Origin: Cloeon dipterum
Lineage: Eukaryota > Arthropoda > Insecta > Ephemeroptera > Baetidae
Assembly: GCF_949628265.1 (NCBI RefSeq)
Contig: NC_088788.1
Location: 15,810,001 to 15,874,000 of the forward strand
Reading direction: 5' to 3'
DNA length: 64,000 nt
Shown here: positions 44,482 to 55,772 of the stretch, one piece after another
How the letters are laid out: the number at the start of each line of letters is the position of its first letter
Numbering within the stretch: position 1 is the first letter of the stretch
Program-made: the position numbers and the translations under genes
The notes under the pieces: generated by a model
The model's input: only the letters and a program-made list of their open reading frames with translations
What the model was told of the DNA's origin: nothing
Database searches by the model: none

Positions 44482-45324
44482 CTTCGTTTCTCTGATTTCA
44501 GCTCCTTATTCGCACTGTTTTTCGTTCTTTTATCTCTAGCAGATGCTCTCTTATCACTGTTTTGTCATTAATGCGATGAAAATGCAATTTTCATTAAAAA
44601 CGGTTTCATCAAGAGATAAAAAGCAATATTTAAAATAATTTCAAGCAAATCAATATAATTTTATACCTTTCTAAATTTAAACAAATTTGGGCCGAATGAA
44701 ACAAATAAAAAATTGAGCGCAGTTTTTCCGCAGCTGAACACTGACTGGCCCATCACGCGCTGGCCAGGCAACAATTATTTGACCTCCCCACTTATGGAAC
44801 TAGTTTTGACCTTGACGGCGAGGAATACTGCGGGACAGGCGAAAATGAACCTTACGACGACCGCGCAATCTGCTAGCGGCCAGCGTGGGAGTCATGGAAA
44901 AACACGTGCCGTGTAAAATGACAACAATAACAACAGAAAGTTTATTTCACCGCGGGAAACAGAATTGTATACAGAGATTCACATCAGAACAGCTATTTAA
45001 TAAAATGGAATCAATGACAGCCAAAAGTCAACTCTGGCGTGAAAAAAGTTTGCAAAACCTGCTTTGCTGTGTAGTAAAATTGTGCAAAAAGTGTAACTTT
45101 GTCCGGTGTAAAAGTGCTGCACATCGATATTTAAGATTCAAGAAAGGTACAATATGCACCATACATTTTTAAGCTTTGGTTGTTGTTCGAAAGACCCCTA
45201 CTGAACCACCCCGAGCCAATAATTCCTTGGCTCTCTCGTTTGTGATCACATGATATATCCCATCTACTCTCTACTAAATAAAAGGAACAGCTGCAGCATT
45301 GCAATTTCCTCCTTTCGATATCGT
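44482..45324. other. spacer between the two MPC2 copies
   Basis: Promoter side of copy A (44482-44900, partly GC-rich) and 3' flank of copy B. The open frames 44713-44916 and 44885-45172 on the plus strand have no recognisable homology. Confidence 0.45.
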
Positions 45325-45982
45325 TTATGAAGTCGGCGCTTCCTGCTTCTTCTGGTTCATTTGGTAGCTGTGAATAGAGGAAAAATTAATATTTTAGGAT
45401 CTTGAGCGAGTTTCTAATTTACTTCATAGCCCTGGCGAACTGGTAGAGGCTGGTAATGGCCACAAAGACGTTCACGGAGAACAGGCTCCAGTTTTTCGGG
45501 ATGATGACCAAAGAGTACCTGGACCAGATCAGGCCCGTGGCGCTCAGGGCACCCGCTTGGCCCACGCTCAGTTTGTCAGCAGGCCTCGACAGGTCACCAA
45601 TTCCGGCGATGACAAGACCCTGAGTACCATTTTAGGCGAAATTAGCTTAGAACTAGGCCACTAATATTAGAACCAGAAGCCTACATTAACAATCAGCTTT
45701 TTGTTATGATTAAAGTTGTTTCAGTCAATTTATGGAAAACAATAATTCTAAAATTAACTGGATGTGGCAATTTTGTTTGCGAATATTGCTGCCAACTCAC
45801 CCATTTGAAGAGAGGGGCCCAGAAGAAAACTGTTTTTGGTCCTGAAACAAGAAGAAGAATGATATTTTTGGCGCAAATTGTGTCACGGTTTTAGCACCTG
45901 CAGGATGGGCCCAAAGAGGCTGCAGCTTCTGCGGGACAAACTTGTCCAGCACGGCTATCGACTTGCGGTAGATGATCGACAT
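45325..45982 (-). CDS. MPC2: mitochondrial pyruvate carrier subunit 2, copy B
   Basis: Second MPC2 gene in tandem, same strand, about 840 bases upstream of copy A. Exons are 45898-45982, 45801-45841, 45423-45619 and 45325-45367, 121 aa. It reads PQKLQPLWAHPAG, KTVFFWAPLFKWGLVIAGIG, DLSRPADKLS, TGLIWSRYSLVIIPKNWSLF and NVFVAITSLYQFARAM, nearer to the canonical family sequence than copy A. The exon that is split in two in copy A is continuous here; the other intron positions are the same, so the two genes arose by duplication followed by one intron gain or loss. It starts 535 bases from Tim23, head to head. Confidence 0.93.
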
Positions 45983-46517
45983 GACGGATAGCGTTTAGCG
46001 AGAATTCAGCTCAAATTTCGCTATCTTGTCAAGGTTGTTCCAAAAGTTATTATTCTAGGCGTAAAGGGGGAGTGGCACTTGACAGAAAATCGATTTTTTT
46101 TTACGTCAAGATATAGGTTTACAATCGGTTCCGTGTCTGTGAATAAGCAATAATACCCATTTTTGGGGTCTTTTTTCGATTAAAATTTAAATAAAGATAA
46201 CTAATTGTTACCTGTTAAGAGTAAAAATATAATTATTTAAGAAGCAAATTAATTTGTATTTTCCCGTATTTCCTTAAGTAGTTCTAATCATTCTGCTGCC
46301 TACCGGTTAGTTTTTATTCTAAATTATATCACTAGCGCCACAGCTCGGTAAAGACAAAAATAAACGAGAATAACCACGCCCCCTTCACGCACGACTTTTG
46401 GCCTTGGCGGTGTAAATTTTGCGTTCGTACGTCCGCAATTAATTTAATTCGGCTTTAATTGAGCTGGTACGGTCCCGTTTTGCCTCGCATCAGGTGTCCG
46501 TGGACAACGAGGACACA
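45983..46517. promoter_or_regulatory. head-to-head promoter region of MPC2 copy B and Tim23
   Basis: Both flanking genes encode mitochondrial inner-membrane proteins and their start codons are 535 bases apart. The middle is AT-rich, with short GC-richer segments near each gene. No motif can be assigned with confidence; shared control is an inference. Confidence 0.35.
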
Positions 46518-47210
46518 ATGTACGCACAGTCGTTCGGTGGGCAGGGCGACAACAACCTGGCGAGCCTCAGCCCCAACGTCAGGCCCCTGTCTCCCTTCTT
46601 GAACATCGACCCCAACGCGATCCGCGGCACGCAGCCAGAGTTTATATTCCCTGAAGGTGAGAAATGTGGATTTTCGAGCCGGAAATTGCTGATTTACATT
46701 GGTTTTCAGGCGCCGCAAGACAGAGGGGCCGCTTTGAGCTCGCGTTTTCGCAGATCGGCGGCTCATGCATGATCGGTGCGGCCATCGGTGGAGGCACCGG
46801 ACTCTATAAGGGCCTCAGGGCGTCCACCCTCGCCGGAGAGACTGGCAAGCTGAGGAGGACGCAGGTTGGTGGATTTATCTTAGTGGAAAATATTCATGTT
46901 TCTTAAAAACTCATTGTTTGCATTGCAGGTTTTGAACCACGTGATGAAGCAGGGCGCCGCTAGTGCAAACACCCTGGGGGTGGTGGCTGTGATGTACAGT
47001 GGCTTCGGAGTGCTCCTTTCGTGGGCACGCGGCGAGGACGACGAGTACAACACGCTTGCCGCAGCCTCTGCTACAGGCTTGCTGTTCAAGTCTTCGGCAG
47101 GCCTCAAACGCTGCATGCTGGGCGGCGGTGTGGGCTTTGGCCTCGCGGCCGTCTACTGTCTCTGGGCTTCCAGGGTACGGATGGACAATGTCCGGACAAT
47201 GCACTTTTAA
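46518..47210 (+). CDS. Tim23: mitochondrial import inner membrane translocase subunit Tim23
   Basis: Channel-forming subunit of the TIM23 complex, which imports presequence-bearing proteins across the mitochondrial inner membrane. Exons are 46518-46656, 46710-46864 and 46929-47210, giving 191 aa (animal Tim23 about 190-210). An intermembrane-space N-terminus (LSPFLNIDP) is followed by the Tim17/22/23 fold with Gly-rich helices: FELAFSQIGGSCMIGAAIGG, GLYKGLRASTLAGETGKLRR, GAASANTLGVVAVMYSGFG and a C-terminal GGGVGFGLAAVYCLWAS. The start was taken at the ATG of MYAQSFGG; upstream in-frame codons are not ATG. It is divergent to MPC2 copy B. Confidence 0.95.
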
Positions 47211-48020
47211 AGATATCTAAAAAATATTAGTCTCCGCGGAAAGTGGAGCGGCAGCGGCTCAGCGATCGATTGTCACTTATCTGATAGGCTTAGCGTCTCT
47301 TTCTGCGTCAATCGTTAAAATAATTGTCTACGCTTTCATTTGATTGTGGCTAATAAATAATTACTAGATTTCTTAGTTAATTACAAGTCTTTCCATTTTA
47401 AATTAAAAATTCCATTTCTTATTTCGTGGAAAATTTTCAGAGGGAAATAGTAGCTTTAGAGCGATACCTATTAAACTGGAAAAGATCAGGCTTTTCATTT
47501 AAATAAATCAGCCGTTATTTAATAAAATCTCGACAGTGGTTTCCAAACTTATCATCTAGACAAAAACAGTAAAAAATTTCAGTAAATCATCATACTTTAT
47601 TTCAGTCTTTAAGTACATAATAGTCTGGGTCGTCTGGGACCACTCCAGCTCTGTCCTCCTGGACAGGGTTTTCGTAAGTTGTTTGCCAGAAGGGTTGCCT
47701 TTACTCATACGCTTTTATAATTTTATTGACTGAGTCATTGTGCACTATAATGTGGGTGTTTGACAAAATGTGAATACAAACAACAGCAATAAGAGTATTC
47801 AACAAATTCAGTCCAGCTGTTAGTAATCAGTCATGAAATTGAATTGCATCCTCTCTTCACATATATAGATCCTGGGCCCTGAAATTCAAACAAATATTTA
47901 ACATATCGCTAATTCCAACAATATTTTTGCTTCTAACTTGGGGTGTTTACAAATTTTTTCCTATCTTACAATTTGATCCTTGAGTATTTGTGCTCAGTTT
48001 CCTTGTTTGATGCCATTGAA
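47211..48020. other. convergent spacer with an orphan exon-like piece
   Basis: 3' flanks of Tim23 (+) and the Artemis-like gene (-). On the minus strand 47602-47703 carries a short acidic open frame (YENPVQEDRAGVVPDDPDYY) ending in TGA directly before an AATAAA at 47596-47601, possibly a terminal exon of an unrecognised or alternative transcript. Another acceptor-like site (TTTCAG) lies near 47884. Confidence 0.3.
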
Positions 48021-49742
48021 TCAGCCATCCACTAACACTGCGTCTATTTCTTCCTGGACCTGATAATTTAACAAAATCAATATAAAACTTACTGAAAATT
48101 CAATTTGAAACCTGTTCCATTGTAGCGTTAACTGGAACAACGCACGGCACGACTTTCTTTGGTTTGAAATATTTGACAAATGCGATCAGTTCAGCACGCG
48201 ACGAGTGCATTGAATGGGATATCTGCACCAGGTTTATCCCTTTGTGTTCTCTCACAGGCTAATTCATGAAAATCATCAAATACTGTCAAAAATATTTAAA
48301 AACAATAGGAGCTTACAAAAAACTCGCCTCCGACTGAATACCATTGAGCAGAGGGCCGTATATACAGGACATGAATGTAGTCTTGAACGCAAGGCAGACG
48401 CCTCCTTCCTTTGCCGGGTCTCTGTATCAGAATGAGAAATGAACTAATTTACCAAAATCTGATATTCCATTCTGACAATATGGCAAAGGGAATTAAAATC
48501 AATATTGTGATCAACATTGTAAAGATTTGTTCCCCTTTAAGTTTTATCAATGATTTTGAATAAAAAAAACTACGTGCAAAATCTTTACGCCAAGTATGGA
48601 AAAAACAGGAAATTCCTTGCAGTTATATAGACTCAAAAGAACTGTGTAGTTACAGATAATAAAATATTTTCTGGCAATTTATGAAGACCAAACAACACTC
48701 ACGTAAGATTGACACATGTGCAGGAACGTTTCTCCACTTTCCCTGGTGATGCAGGACGTGAGCTCCTGGATGCCATCGTAGAGGTTGAAGCAATCACTGC
48801 TCACGTGAACCTTTTTCCTGTACCTTTTCGCCAGCTCCATTATCAAAAATTCAGATCCAATCTTGGCTGGTTTGTCTATGTGGACGTGGCCGCGATCAGC
48901 AGTGCGCTTACGGAATTTGTCTATTTCCGTTATGATCAGGTTCAGACTCTCGTGCCGAGAGGGGAAGTGCTGGTTGGCCTGCGTCCAGAAGGTCGTATCC
49001 AGGTACATGGCGTCCAATTCCCTTGGCTCCCCGTTAGTGTGCAGAAATGAGATCTTTGAATAGTCGGAAGGATTGAACCGGAAGTCTCCAGTGTACAATA
49101 TTGTCTTTTCTCCCGTTTCAAAAAGAAACCTGAAAATTTATTATTAAAAGTGAGTTTTTCTACATCTAAAAATTCTACTAAATTTGAAGTAACCACAACC
49201 TTTGATTAATGGAAGAATTTTTAGGAAAAGAACAAATCTCCAAAATTAAATTCAATTTAAACAAAATTACTGAAGAATCCAAAGCATCCAATTAACACCA
49301 AAAAGCACCAATTTCCTACATGCAAGAGCCAAGACAGTGGCCGGCTGGGATCAGGGTGACAACCAGGTCGAGCTGGTAGTCCGAGTCAAGGATGGGCACC
49401 TGCACCAAGTTGGGGCCCAGGGTCAGGGTTTGGATCTTGGCCAGCACTGACTCGTTGTCTCTCATCAAATTCTTCAGGATCTGAGCGGAAACTTCGGAGC
49501 AGTAAATGAAATGGTCCGCTTTGCTGGCAATATGGGCGGAAAACGACACTTCGTTTAGCCCTCGCATGTGATCTGAGAAATTTAAATAATTAATAAGATT
49601 AGTCAAAATGAGGATATCGTAAATCTGTACCTGCGTGACAGTGGGACAGAAAATAGGCCGTACATGAGCTCGCGTTATCCGGCAGAAAACTGTCTACAGC
49701 GATGCCTTTGATTTCATCAACAAAGCCAGAGAACTGACTCAT
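48021..49742 (-). CDS. DCLRE1C: Artemis-like metallo-beta-lactamase/beta-CASP nuclease
   Basis: SNM1-family DNA nuclease, nearest Artemis, which opens or trims DNA ends in non-homologous end joining. Exons are 49631-49742, 49320-49572, 48703-49129, 48317-48421, 48112-48258 and 48021-48059; 360 aa. Metal ligands are visible: HCHADH at residues 34-39, His116 in AGHC and Asp137 in YTGDFRF. LHTNGEPRELDAMYLDTTFW and VVTLIPAGHC match Artemis better than Apollo (SNM1B). The beta-CASP part contains IRPSAQWYSVGGE, ISHSMHSSRAELIAFVKYF and VPCVVPVNATMEQ, aligning with the end of the Artemis catalytic core. The protein stops about 15 residues later, so the long regulatory C-terminal tail of vertebrate Artemis (692 aa) is absent. 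Confidence 0.88.
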
Positions 49743-51012
49743 GTTATATATTATTTAGTCTCGAGTACTAGCACTACCCTGCTATGACATGTATTGGTCG
49801 AGTATCAGTCGTAATCACAGTACTAGATGTTTATTTGAAAAAAATATTTACTGTCATGCACAGGTAGCCGGCCTTGTATTGTTTAAACCCCTTCCATGTA
49901 GCTTTTTACAGATAATTTCCCACATGACACCAACAGAATGATAGCCGCTTTTCAATAATTTCACAATTCAACACAATGATGATAGCAGCTTTCTATAATT
50001 TCACATTACTACCCATGACATCGACTGAATGATCATTCTAGTAACTATTCCTTCCACTAGGTGCCACCTCTGTCTACATTTTTCAAAAAATTGTCTTAAG
50101 CCCGCGCGTACTGGTATTAATTTGTTGCTGCAATAAAAGTACACTTTGATTGTCAAGAAATTTCACAAATTTATTTTTTCATTGGAACTTTTTATCATAC
50201 TGACTATCATAAATTTGATTCCAGCAATTATTACTTTTCGGAATAATCTATTTTTTATGAATGAATAAAAATCAGGTGTGTAACTTTCATATATTAGTGT
50301 TGGAATAAATACTTCTGATGAAATACGCTACATGTTAAAAAATTGATTTCAGACTTCAAAAATTAAATCTGATATTTTCTAAGCGCCAGAGAAAATGCAG
50401 AAAATAGCATCAAATTTTCTTAAGTATTTTAACAACCATGATAGAGTTTGGGGGAAATTTTACATCCCTCACACAAAATGCACGAAGAATAACAGAAACC
50501 TATTCGGATATAATAGGTTGATTATTCAAGATCAGATATAAAATTTCATCTTTCGCATTCAATTAATGCATTGTTCCATGGTTAATTTCGTAATGTGCCG
50601 TTGTGAATTAATTCAATGTCAAAAACAAAAAAAATCATGCAGAAAATTCAATTTTGACCCGAGACTAGGTTTTACACATAATTATTCAGTGGATAATTTT
50701 TTAGCATTATGTGTTTGATAAAATCATAGGCAACTAATACCAAAATAAAAATGAATTAGTCTCTATTTGAATAATTACAAGTAAACCCTAGTCTCAAGCC
50801 AATAAACTTTACAACGTTACAGCAATATGACGTTATAAGCGCTTTACAGTTTAAACTGCAGCTACCAAAACTCAAAGTATCAAGAGAGTTCGCGCCATTT
50901 GGGTAGAAATTTATGTGATGCGCATTAGAAACTTGCATTTCCACCCTCAAATCAAGTAACATTCTAATTTCTCATCTTCCACCGAAACAATGATCTCATG
51001 AAGCAGTTAAAT
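49743..51012. other. spacer between Artemis-like gene and BTB-BACK gene
   Basis: AT-rich DNA; a minus-strand frame at 50756-50962 follows the BTB-BACK stop codon and could be 3' UTR. No element or RNA gene is evident. Confidence 0.45.
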
Positions 51013-52651
51013 TCAGTCTCTCGAAGGATACGATACCAACAAGGTACGTACTCCACGCCGCCTCTTAGCGCTCCACCCTGGCTGAAATGGCTCCTACAGA
51101 AACCAAATAGAATATTTTATTAATTATAAAATTTTAAAAACGCGATTTTACCTCTGCCAGACGTTTCTCCCTGCTGGACCCATTGTCACAGAGACTGGGC
51201 AGAGTTTTCGGTGTCCAACCCACTTTCAGAGGACTTCCATGGGCAGCAAGGTAGGTTTTTTCCTCAACTGTCAGGAAAGGAAGCACCTTCATGAGGTTTT
51301 TAGTGGACAAGTTCAGAAGGCGCAGATTTGGCAAGAATGCTCGACGAAACACGTCCCTGCAAAGAGACATTCAAAATAAAACCATCTTAAGAGTTTTTAA
51401 AATTATTTACAGCTTTTTGTCTTTCTTCTTCTCAGCATACTCAATGCAGGCATTGACAAGCTCCATTTCAGACTCGATTTGCATCTTATCCAAGGACAGA
51501 AAAAGCTTGACAGCTTCTTCGCTGGCCTCTAAGAAGCCGATATCCCGCAAGCACTCGCTTGCATTCTCTTCCAACAGCTAAAAATTGTCAGAATGAAATT
51601 TCGCTAAGTAAAATGACAAAATCTTATTTAAACTTAAGAGCCGCAAATCAAAAATGATAGTTTAAATGACAGGAAAGTTGTAAAATACATACCTCGAGGC
51701 AAGCCTTAGCGATGCCTCTGATCAGGCGGTGCTCAGTCAGCACATTCCATACATTTTCCACCAACAGAAATTTGTTCCTCAGTTGTTCCAAGCACAAATG
51801 ACTCAGATCATCTAGCAGGTACTCATCGGCGGCCCTTGCCAACTGAAGACAAACCTCCAGACTCTCCACTTTGGACTTGAGGTGTCCACTCAGGTGAATG
51901 AACCTTTAAAATTATTTTAGCATATAAAATCGCAGTATGTAAATAAAATCTTCTCACTCGATGACCAGTTTGAAGACGTCAGGTTCAATGGTCTTCACCC
52001 TGATTGGTCCAGGGTTGGCCAGGGTCAACGGGCTGTTCAGCAACCCTGAGAAATACTCGCTGCCTACTATCAGTTCCAGTCTGAAGGCTCGAATTTCCTG
52101 AGGAAAAATATTAGCTTGAATAAAGAAATTTAATAATTAACAAAAAGAAATTTGATTTAGTCATGCTGATATAAACATTATTTATCCAGGCAGGCTCCAT
52201 ATACATACATTTAAAATGCAATTTATGCATGTTTGCATCATCTTTTTGTACATATTATTGAATTTACATACATATACATAATAATATAATGTATGTATGA
52301 ATGTAATGAATATTGTTTTATATATATAAATATATGTAATGAATTATGCAATCCAATCATAATCATTATAATAGATATGATACATATATTCTTAATTGTA
52401 CATAACATACATAGCGTGACAATAATTATGTATTATTTTGGTATGGTACATACCTTGGCGAGCCGTTCATTGCGACCGACCAGGAAAACACAGTCTGTCA
52501 GGTGACCGTCGGCCAGGGCCTTCAGTTTCATGGCAGCGACCGTCTTCATCGTCGAAAGATCTGCACCTCTTTTACCTTTTGCAGACACAGGGACAGGGTG
52601 ACCTGACTTGGCCGGAATGCTTGCTGACTTGGTTGAGTTGCGAGTGCGCAT
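51013..52651 (-). CDS. BTB/POZ-BACK domain protein
   Basis: Likely substrate-adaptor-type protein, since BTB-BACK proteins commonly bind Cullin-3 ubiquitin ligase. Exons are 52454-52651, 51958-52097, 51693-51903, 51411-51577, 51152-51356 and 51013-51093; 333 aa. After a basic, low-complexity N-terminus (about 40 residues) the BTB domain runs from LADGHLTDCVFLVGRN through FRLELIVGSEYFSGLL and IRVKTIEPDVFKLVIEFIHL. The BACK part follows (LQLARAADEYLLDDLSHLCL; ECLRDIGFLEASEEAVKLFL; ESEMELVNACIEYAEKKK; FRRAFLPNLRLLNLS). Neither Kelch repeats nor a PHR domain is seen after BACK; the protein ends in a short basic tail. It may be an arthropod BTBD-type protein, and no orthologue can be named safely. 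The final exon is supported by frame and acceptor only. Confidence 0.8.
52190..52440. repeat. degenerate TACATA/ATATGTA-rich simple repeat
   Basis: Within intron 1 of the BTB-BACK gene the sequence consists largely of imperfect ATACATA, TATGTATG and ATATATA words. It is a simple-sequence tract without further structure. Confidence 0.6.
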
Positions 52652-54261
52652 GACTTTTATCTTTTATTTCTTCCTCTCCTCAAGCGTCTGAATCAGTCTG
52701 AATGCAAAATGCATAAAATAATAATTGACATACATATATATAAGACGACAAAACACTGATTTCACATCCAACACAAGCATCTACACTTCTTACCACTAAT
52801 CGACGAAAGACGAAACTGATGACGGAGATTGTAAAATTGCGTCGATTTTTTTCACTGGGATAAGGTGTTCAATGTTATACGCTCTCAACTCCAGATCCAA
52901 CCTGACCGTACAATCGCGAACGTGCAGTGTGCCATAAGAATTCAAGGAAATGTGCAAGGCAAAGAGGCAGTCGTGGAAAGAAAAGTGAAGCAAAAATAAA
53001 ACGAGACACATCAGGAAAAGACGAGAAGGAATGGAAGTAGAATTTTTGTTAAATGACGTTAAATATGTAAATAAATCATTGTTATTTCAAAATATTTAAA
53101 TCATAATTCAAATTACTCCCCTTAAACATTTCTGGATGACCCTTCATATATAATTATATAGCAATAATAATAAACCATGTAATTTTTTGTTTCATTTTTA
53201 CGAGTTTTGTGTGCGTGAATTTGCAGTTGAAGTTGGGTGGGATGCATTAGAGAAGAATTACACCAAACCTATTTTGAATTGAAATAAAAATAAATTAAAC
53301 AAAAAGCCCACAAAACAATTATTATAGACATTTTGGAAAGCATAATAACTCGCCGTGAACTCATTTATTTCGAGAAAAAAATTAAAATTTAATAAATTAC
53401 ATGTGAACGGTGAATTACATTCGGTTTTTCATGAAATATATATAGTAGGACAGTCCTAGTGGTGGTTTAAAAAAATGTCCTATCATAATTTGATGATCAC
53501 ATCATCATCTTGATTTCCAAACACGCCAAATAATACATACGTTGTGCGGCGAGAACCGAGCACCAAAGTTGTGTAAAAACAAATTATATTAAGATTTTCC
53601 AACTAAAATTTTGAGTACTTTCCCGGATTGAAGGTTTTTAGAAAACCCCCAAATTCAACCATACCTTGGAAGTTATTGAACAAAACTTTATTTGTAGAAA
53701 ATTTTAATGTCGAACTTCTTTTACAAATATAATACTGAATGATTATGTAGGTTAAAGATCAAGGTCGCTATAATTTTCGTAATTTTCAATTTTGAGTTAC
53801 AAATTAAATTTAGAAAAATAAAATTTTTCTGTAAAAACTGCATACCGATTAACTCGTTTTGATACTTCCTTGACGAGTCAAAGAGGGCAAAAAGATTGTG
53901 AGCCCTTTTAAAAGGCCTGCACGACATGAACAGGCAGGTGCAAGGAACTAAATTATGGGAGTGGAATTTTGATATATATGGCAAAAATTAATTTTCATTA
54001 AATAATTCATTATTACTTTTATTTCGATTTTGTACAAATCATTCCAATTTATTTATCCTTCAATATTTTCTTCACACATTACATCGCTCTTTAGAACTGA
54101 AATAATTAAACAATAGGTCGAAAATTTTATCAATTACGAAATTTCATATTTTGAAATGGAAATAGACAAAATTTTGAATCCATTCATGAAACACATTATT
54201 GGTGAATGACGTTAGATTTGTCTTGAAATATATGTATTAAAATAGGTTTTGGTGCTAATAT
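52652..54261. other. gene-free AT-rich spacer
   Basis: Promoter side of the BTB-BACK gene (52652-53000) and 3' flank of the first Ly6-like gene. I see no exon or element with support; the minus-strand frame 53721-53984 is not recognisable. Confidence 0.45.
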
Positions 54262-55444
54262 TCAGAATTTAGCATAGAGCATGATAGCAAGGGTGGCCAT
54301 TAGGTAGGCGGAGAAGACGGGGAGGGTGGCCCTGGCGTCGTTGCACAGGTTCTTCTCCGAGCACTCGTGACAGCCCTCAACCGTGGAGTTCGTGTTTAGT
54401 ATGAGAGGACCGAGAATCGAGCAGGTGTACGAGCCCAGCACTGAGCAACCCCGGAAGGTCACCTTATTTTTTCGATCCTTGGCTGAAATTGCACAAAATT
54501 TTTAGCTTTTCATCAACAATTAAATACATTATTAAGACGATTTTATAAATAATATTAAATATTTTTGATTTGAATCCTGAACCTGATAGAAAAAATATGT
54601 AACCTGCAATGGTTATCTTGAAGCAGATGTCGTTGGACGTGGCACTAGTTGGGTTGAGAGCTTCATATGGGAACGCGAAGAAATCCGGAAAGAGGATGTT
54701 CTGCGCCTTCTCGATAGTTTTCTTGAGCGATTCATCGCAGTTCTTGGAATCCTGCGTCGACGAGACTGGCTTGAACACCTCCTTCTCGCAGCCCTTGTCT
54801 TCGTGCGAATTGCACGTGTGACACTCCAGCGCAAACCCTAAATGTTTTGTAATTTGGTTGTGTCACATGATGATAGATACATTTAAATTCAAACTGAAAA
54901 CTTTTATTTTCGAGATAATTAAAATAGGAATGAATTTTTAGAATAAGCAATGATAATTTTTCAAGATTGTGTGGCCTGGGAAGAGAGAATAATAATAAAA
55001 TTCACTTAATCCTCTTAATTTTGATCTAAATTGCATTTTATATATTTATTTTTTTCTCTCTACAAAGACTGAATTATTGAAAAATGATATCCATATATTC
55101 TTGGAAATATTTCTCATTCCATCAAAAATTTGTTTCCTATTTTAGTATCTCACAAATTTTGTTATTCTCTTTTTAAAAACAGAAAAAAATACAAAGCAAA
55201 TTAATGAAAATATAAAATAATCGAATGGCTAAAGCTCTGCTTTGATATTCGTCATTCCATATTATAAAGTCCCTTGCAATTGAAAATAAAATTTTTGGTT
55301 CATTAAAACTTGTACATATTTAATTTACACACTTTCAATTAAAAATCGATTCAGCTCTTTCCGAGAGTAAGAAATATTTTCCTGCGTACCTGACTGGACG
55401 AAGAGAATGAGGAAGCAGAGTCCGAATGTTTCGGCGGCGTGCAT
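54262..55444 (-). CDS. Ly6/three-finger GPI-anchored protein, copy A
   Basis: Secreted, probably GPI-anchored cell-surface protein of the Ly6/uPAR superfamily. Exons are 55390-55444, 54604-54837 and 54262-54482; 169 aa. Exon 1 encodes the signal peptide (MHAAETFGLCFLILFVQSG). The mature protein opens ALECHTCNSHEDKGC and closes with GCHECSEKNLCN. The ten cysteines plus final CN match the Ly6 five-disulphide pattern. The C-terminal hydrophobic tail (VFSAYLMATLAIMLYAKF) fits a GPI-attachment signal. Same three-exon plan and splice phases as copies B and C. Ligand unknown; insect relatives act in septate junctions, cuticle barrier or channel regulation. Intron 1 is about 550 bases with nothing evident. 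Confidence 0.85.
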
Positions 55445-55772
55445 TTTAGAAAAAATATACTCAGCAATCGAGATCTCTAACTGGAATTAAGTGCGTTTTG
55501 CTTTGTGAGCTGATCCCTGCGTCGCGGGAAGGATGTGGTTATGGTGCGCACACACAAACCCTGACGCTGCGCGATTCCTGTTATTTTAGGCCAACGGAAC
55601 GGGAAATCCAAAGAAAGCGACACAATTTAATTTAAAGCAAGTCTATTTTCCTTCTATATGAAGTTAACTAAACAGGAAGTGAAATTCTAGAAAAAAAGAG
55701 AAATAAAAATTCATATATTAATTTGAAAAATAGAATTGAATTTATTTCATAGAGAACTGAATAAAAAGTGGC
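55445..55772. other. spacer between Ly6 copies A and B
   Basis: About 330 bases, GC-richer close to the copy A start (55490-55600) and AT-rich toward copy B. This should contain the copy A promoter and copy B 3' UTR. Confidence 0.4.

Noticed and set aside
44713-45172. Two plus-strand frames between the MPC2 copies
   Set aside because: No homology, no splice partners; likely non-coding spacer.
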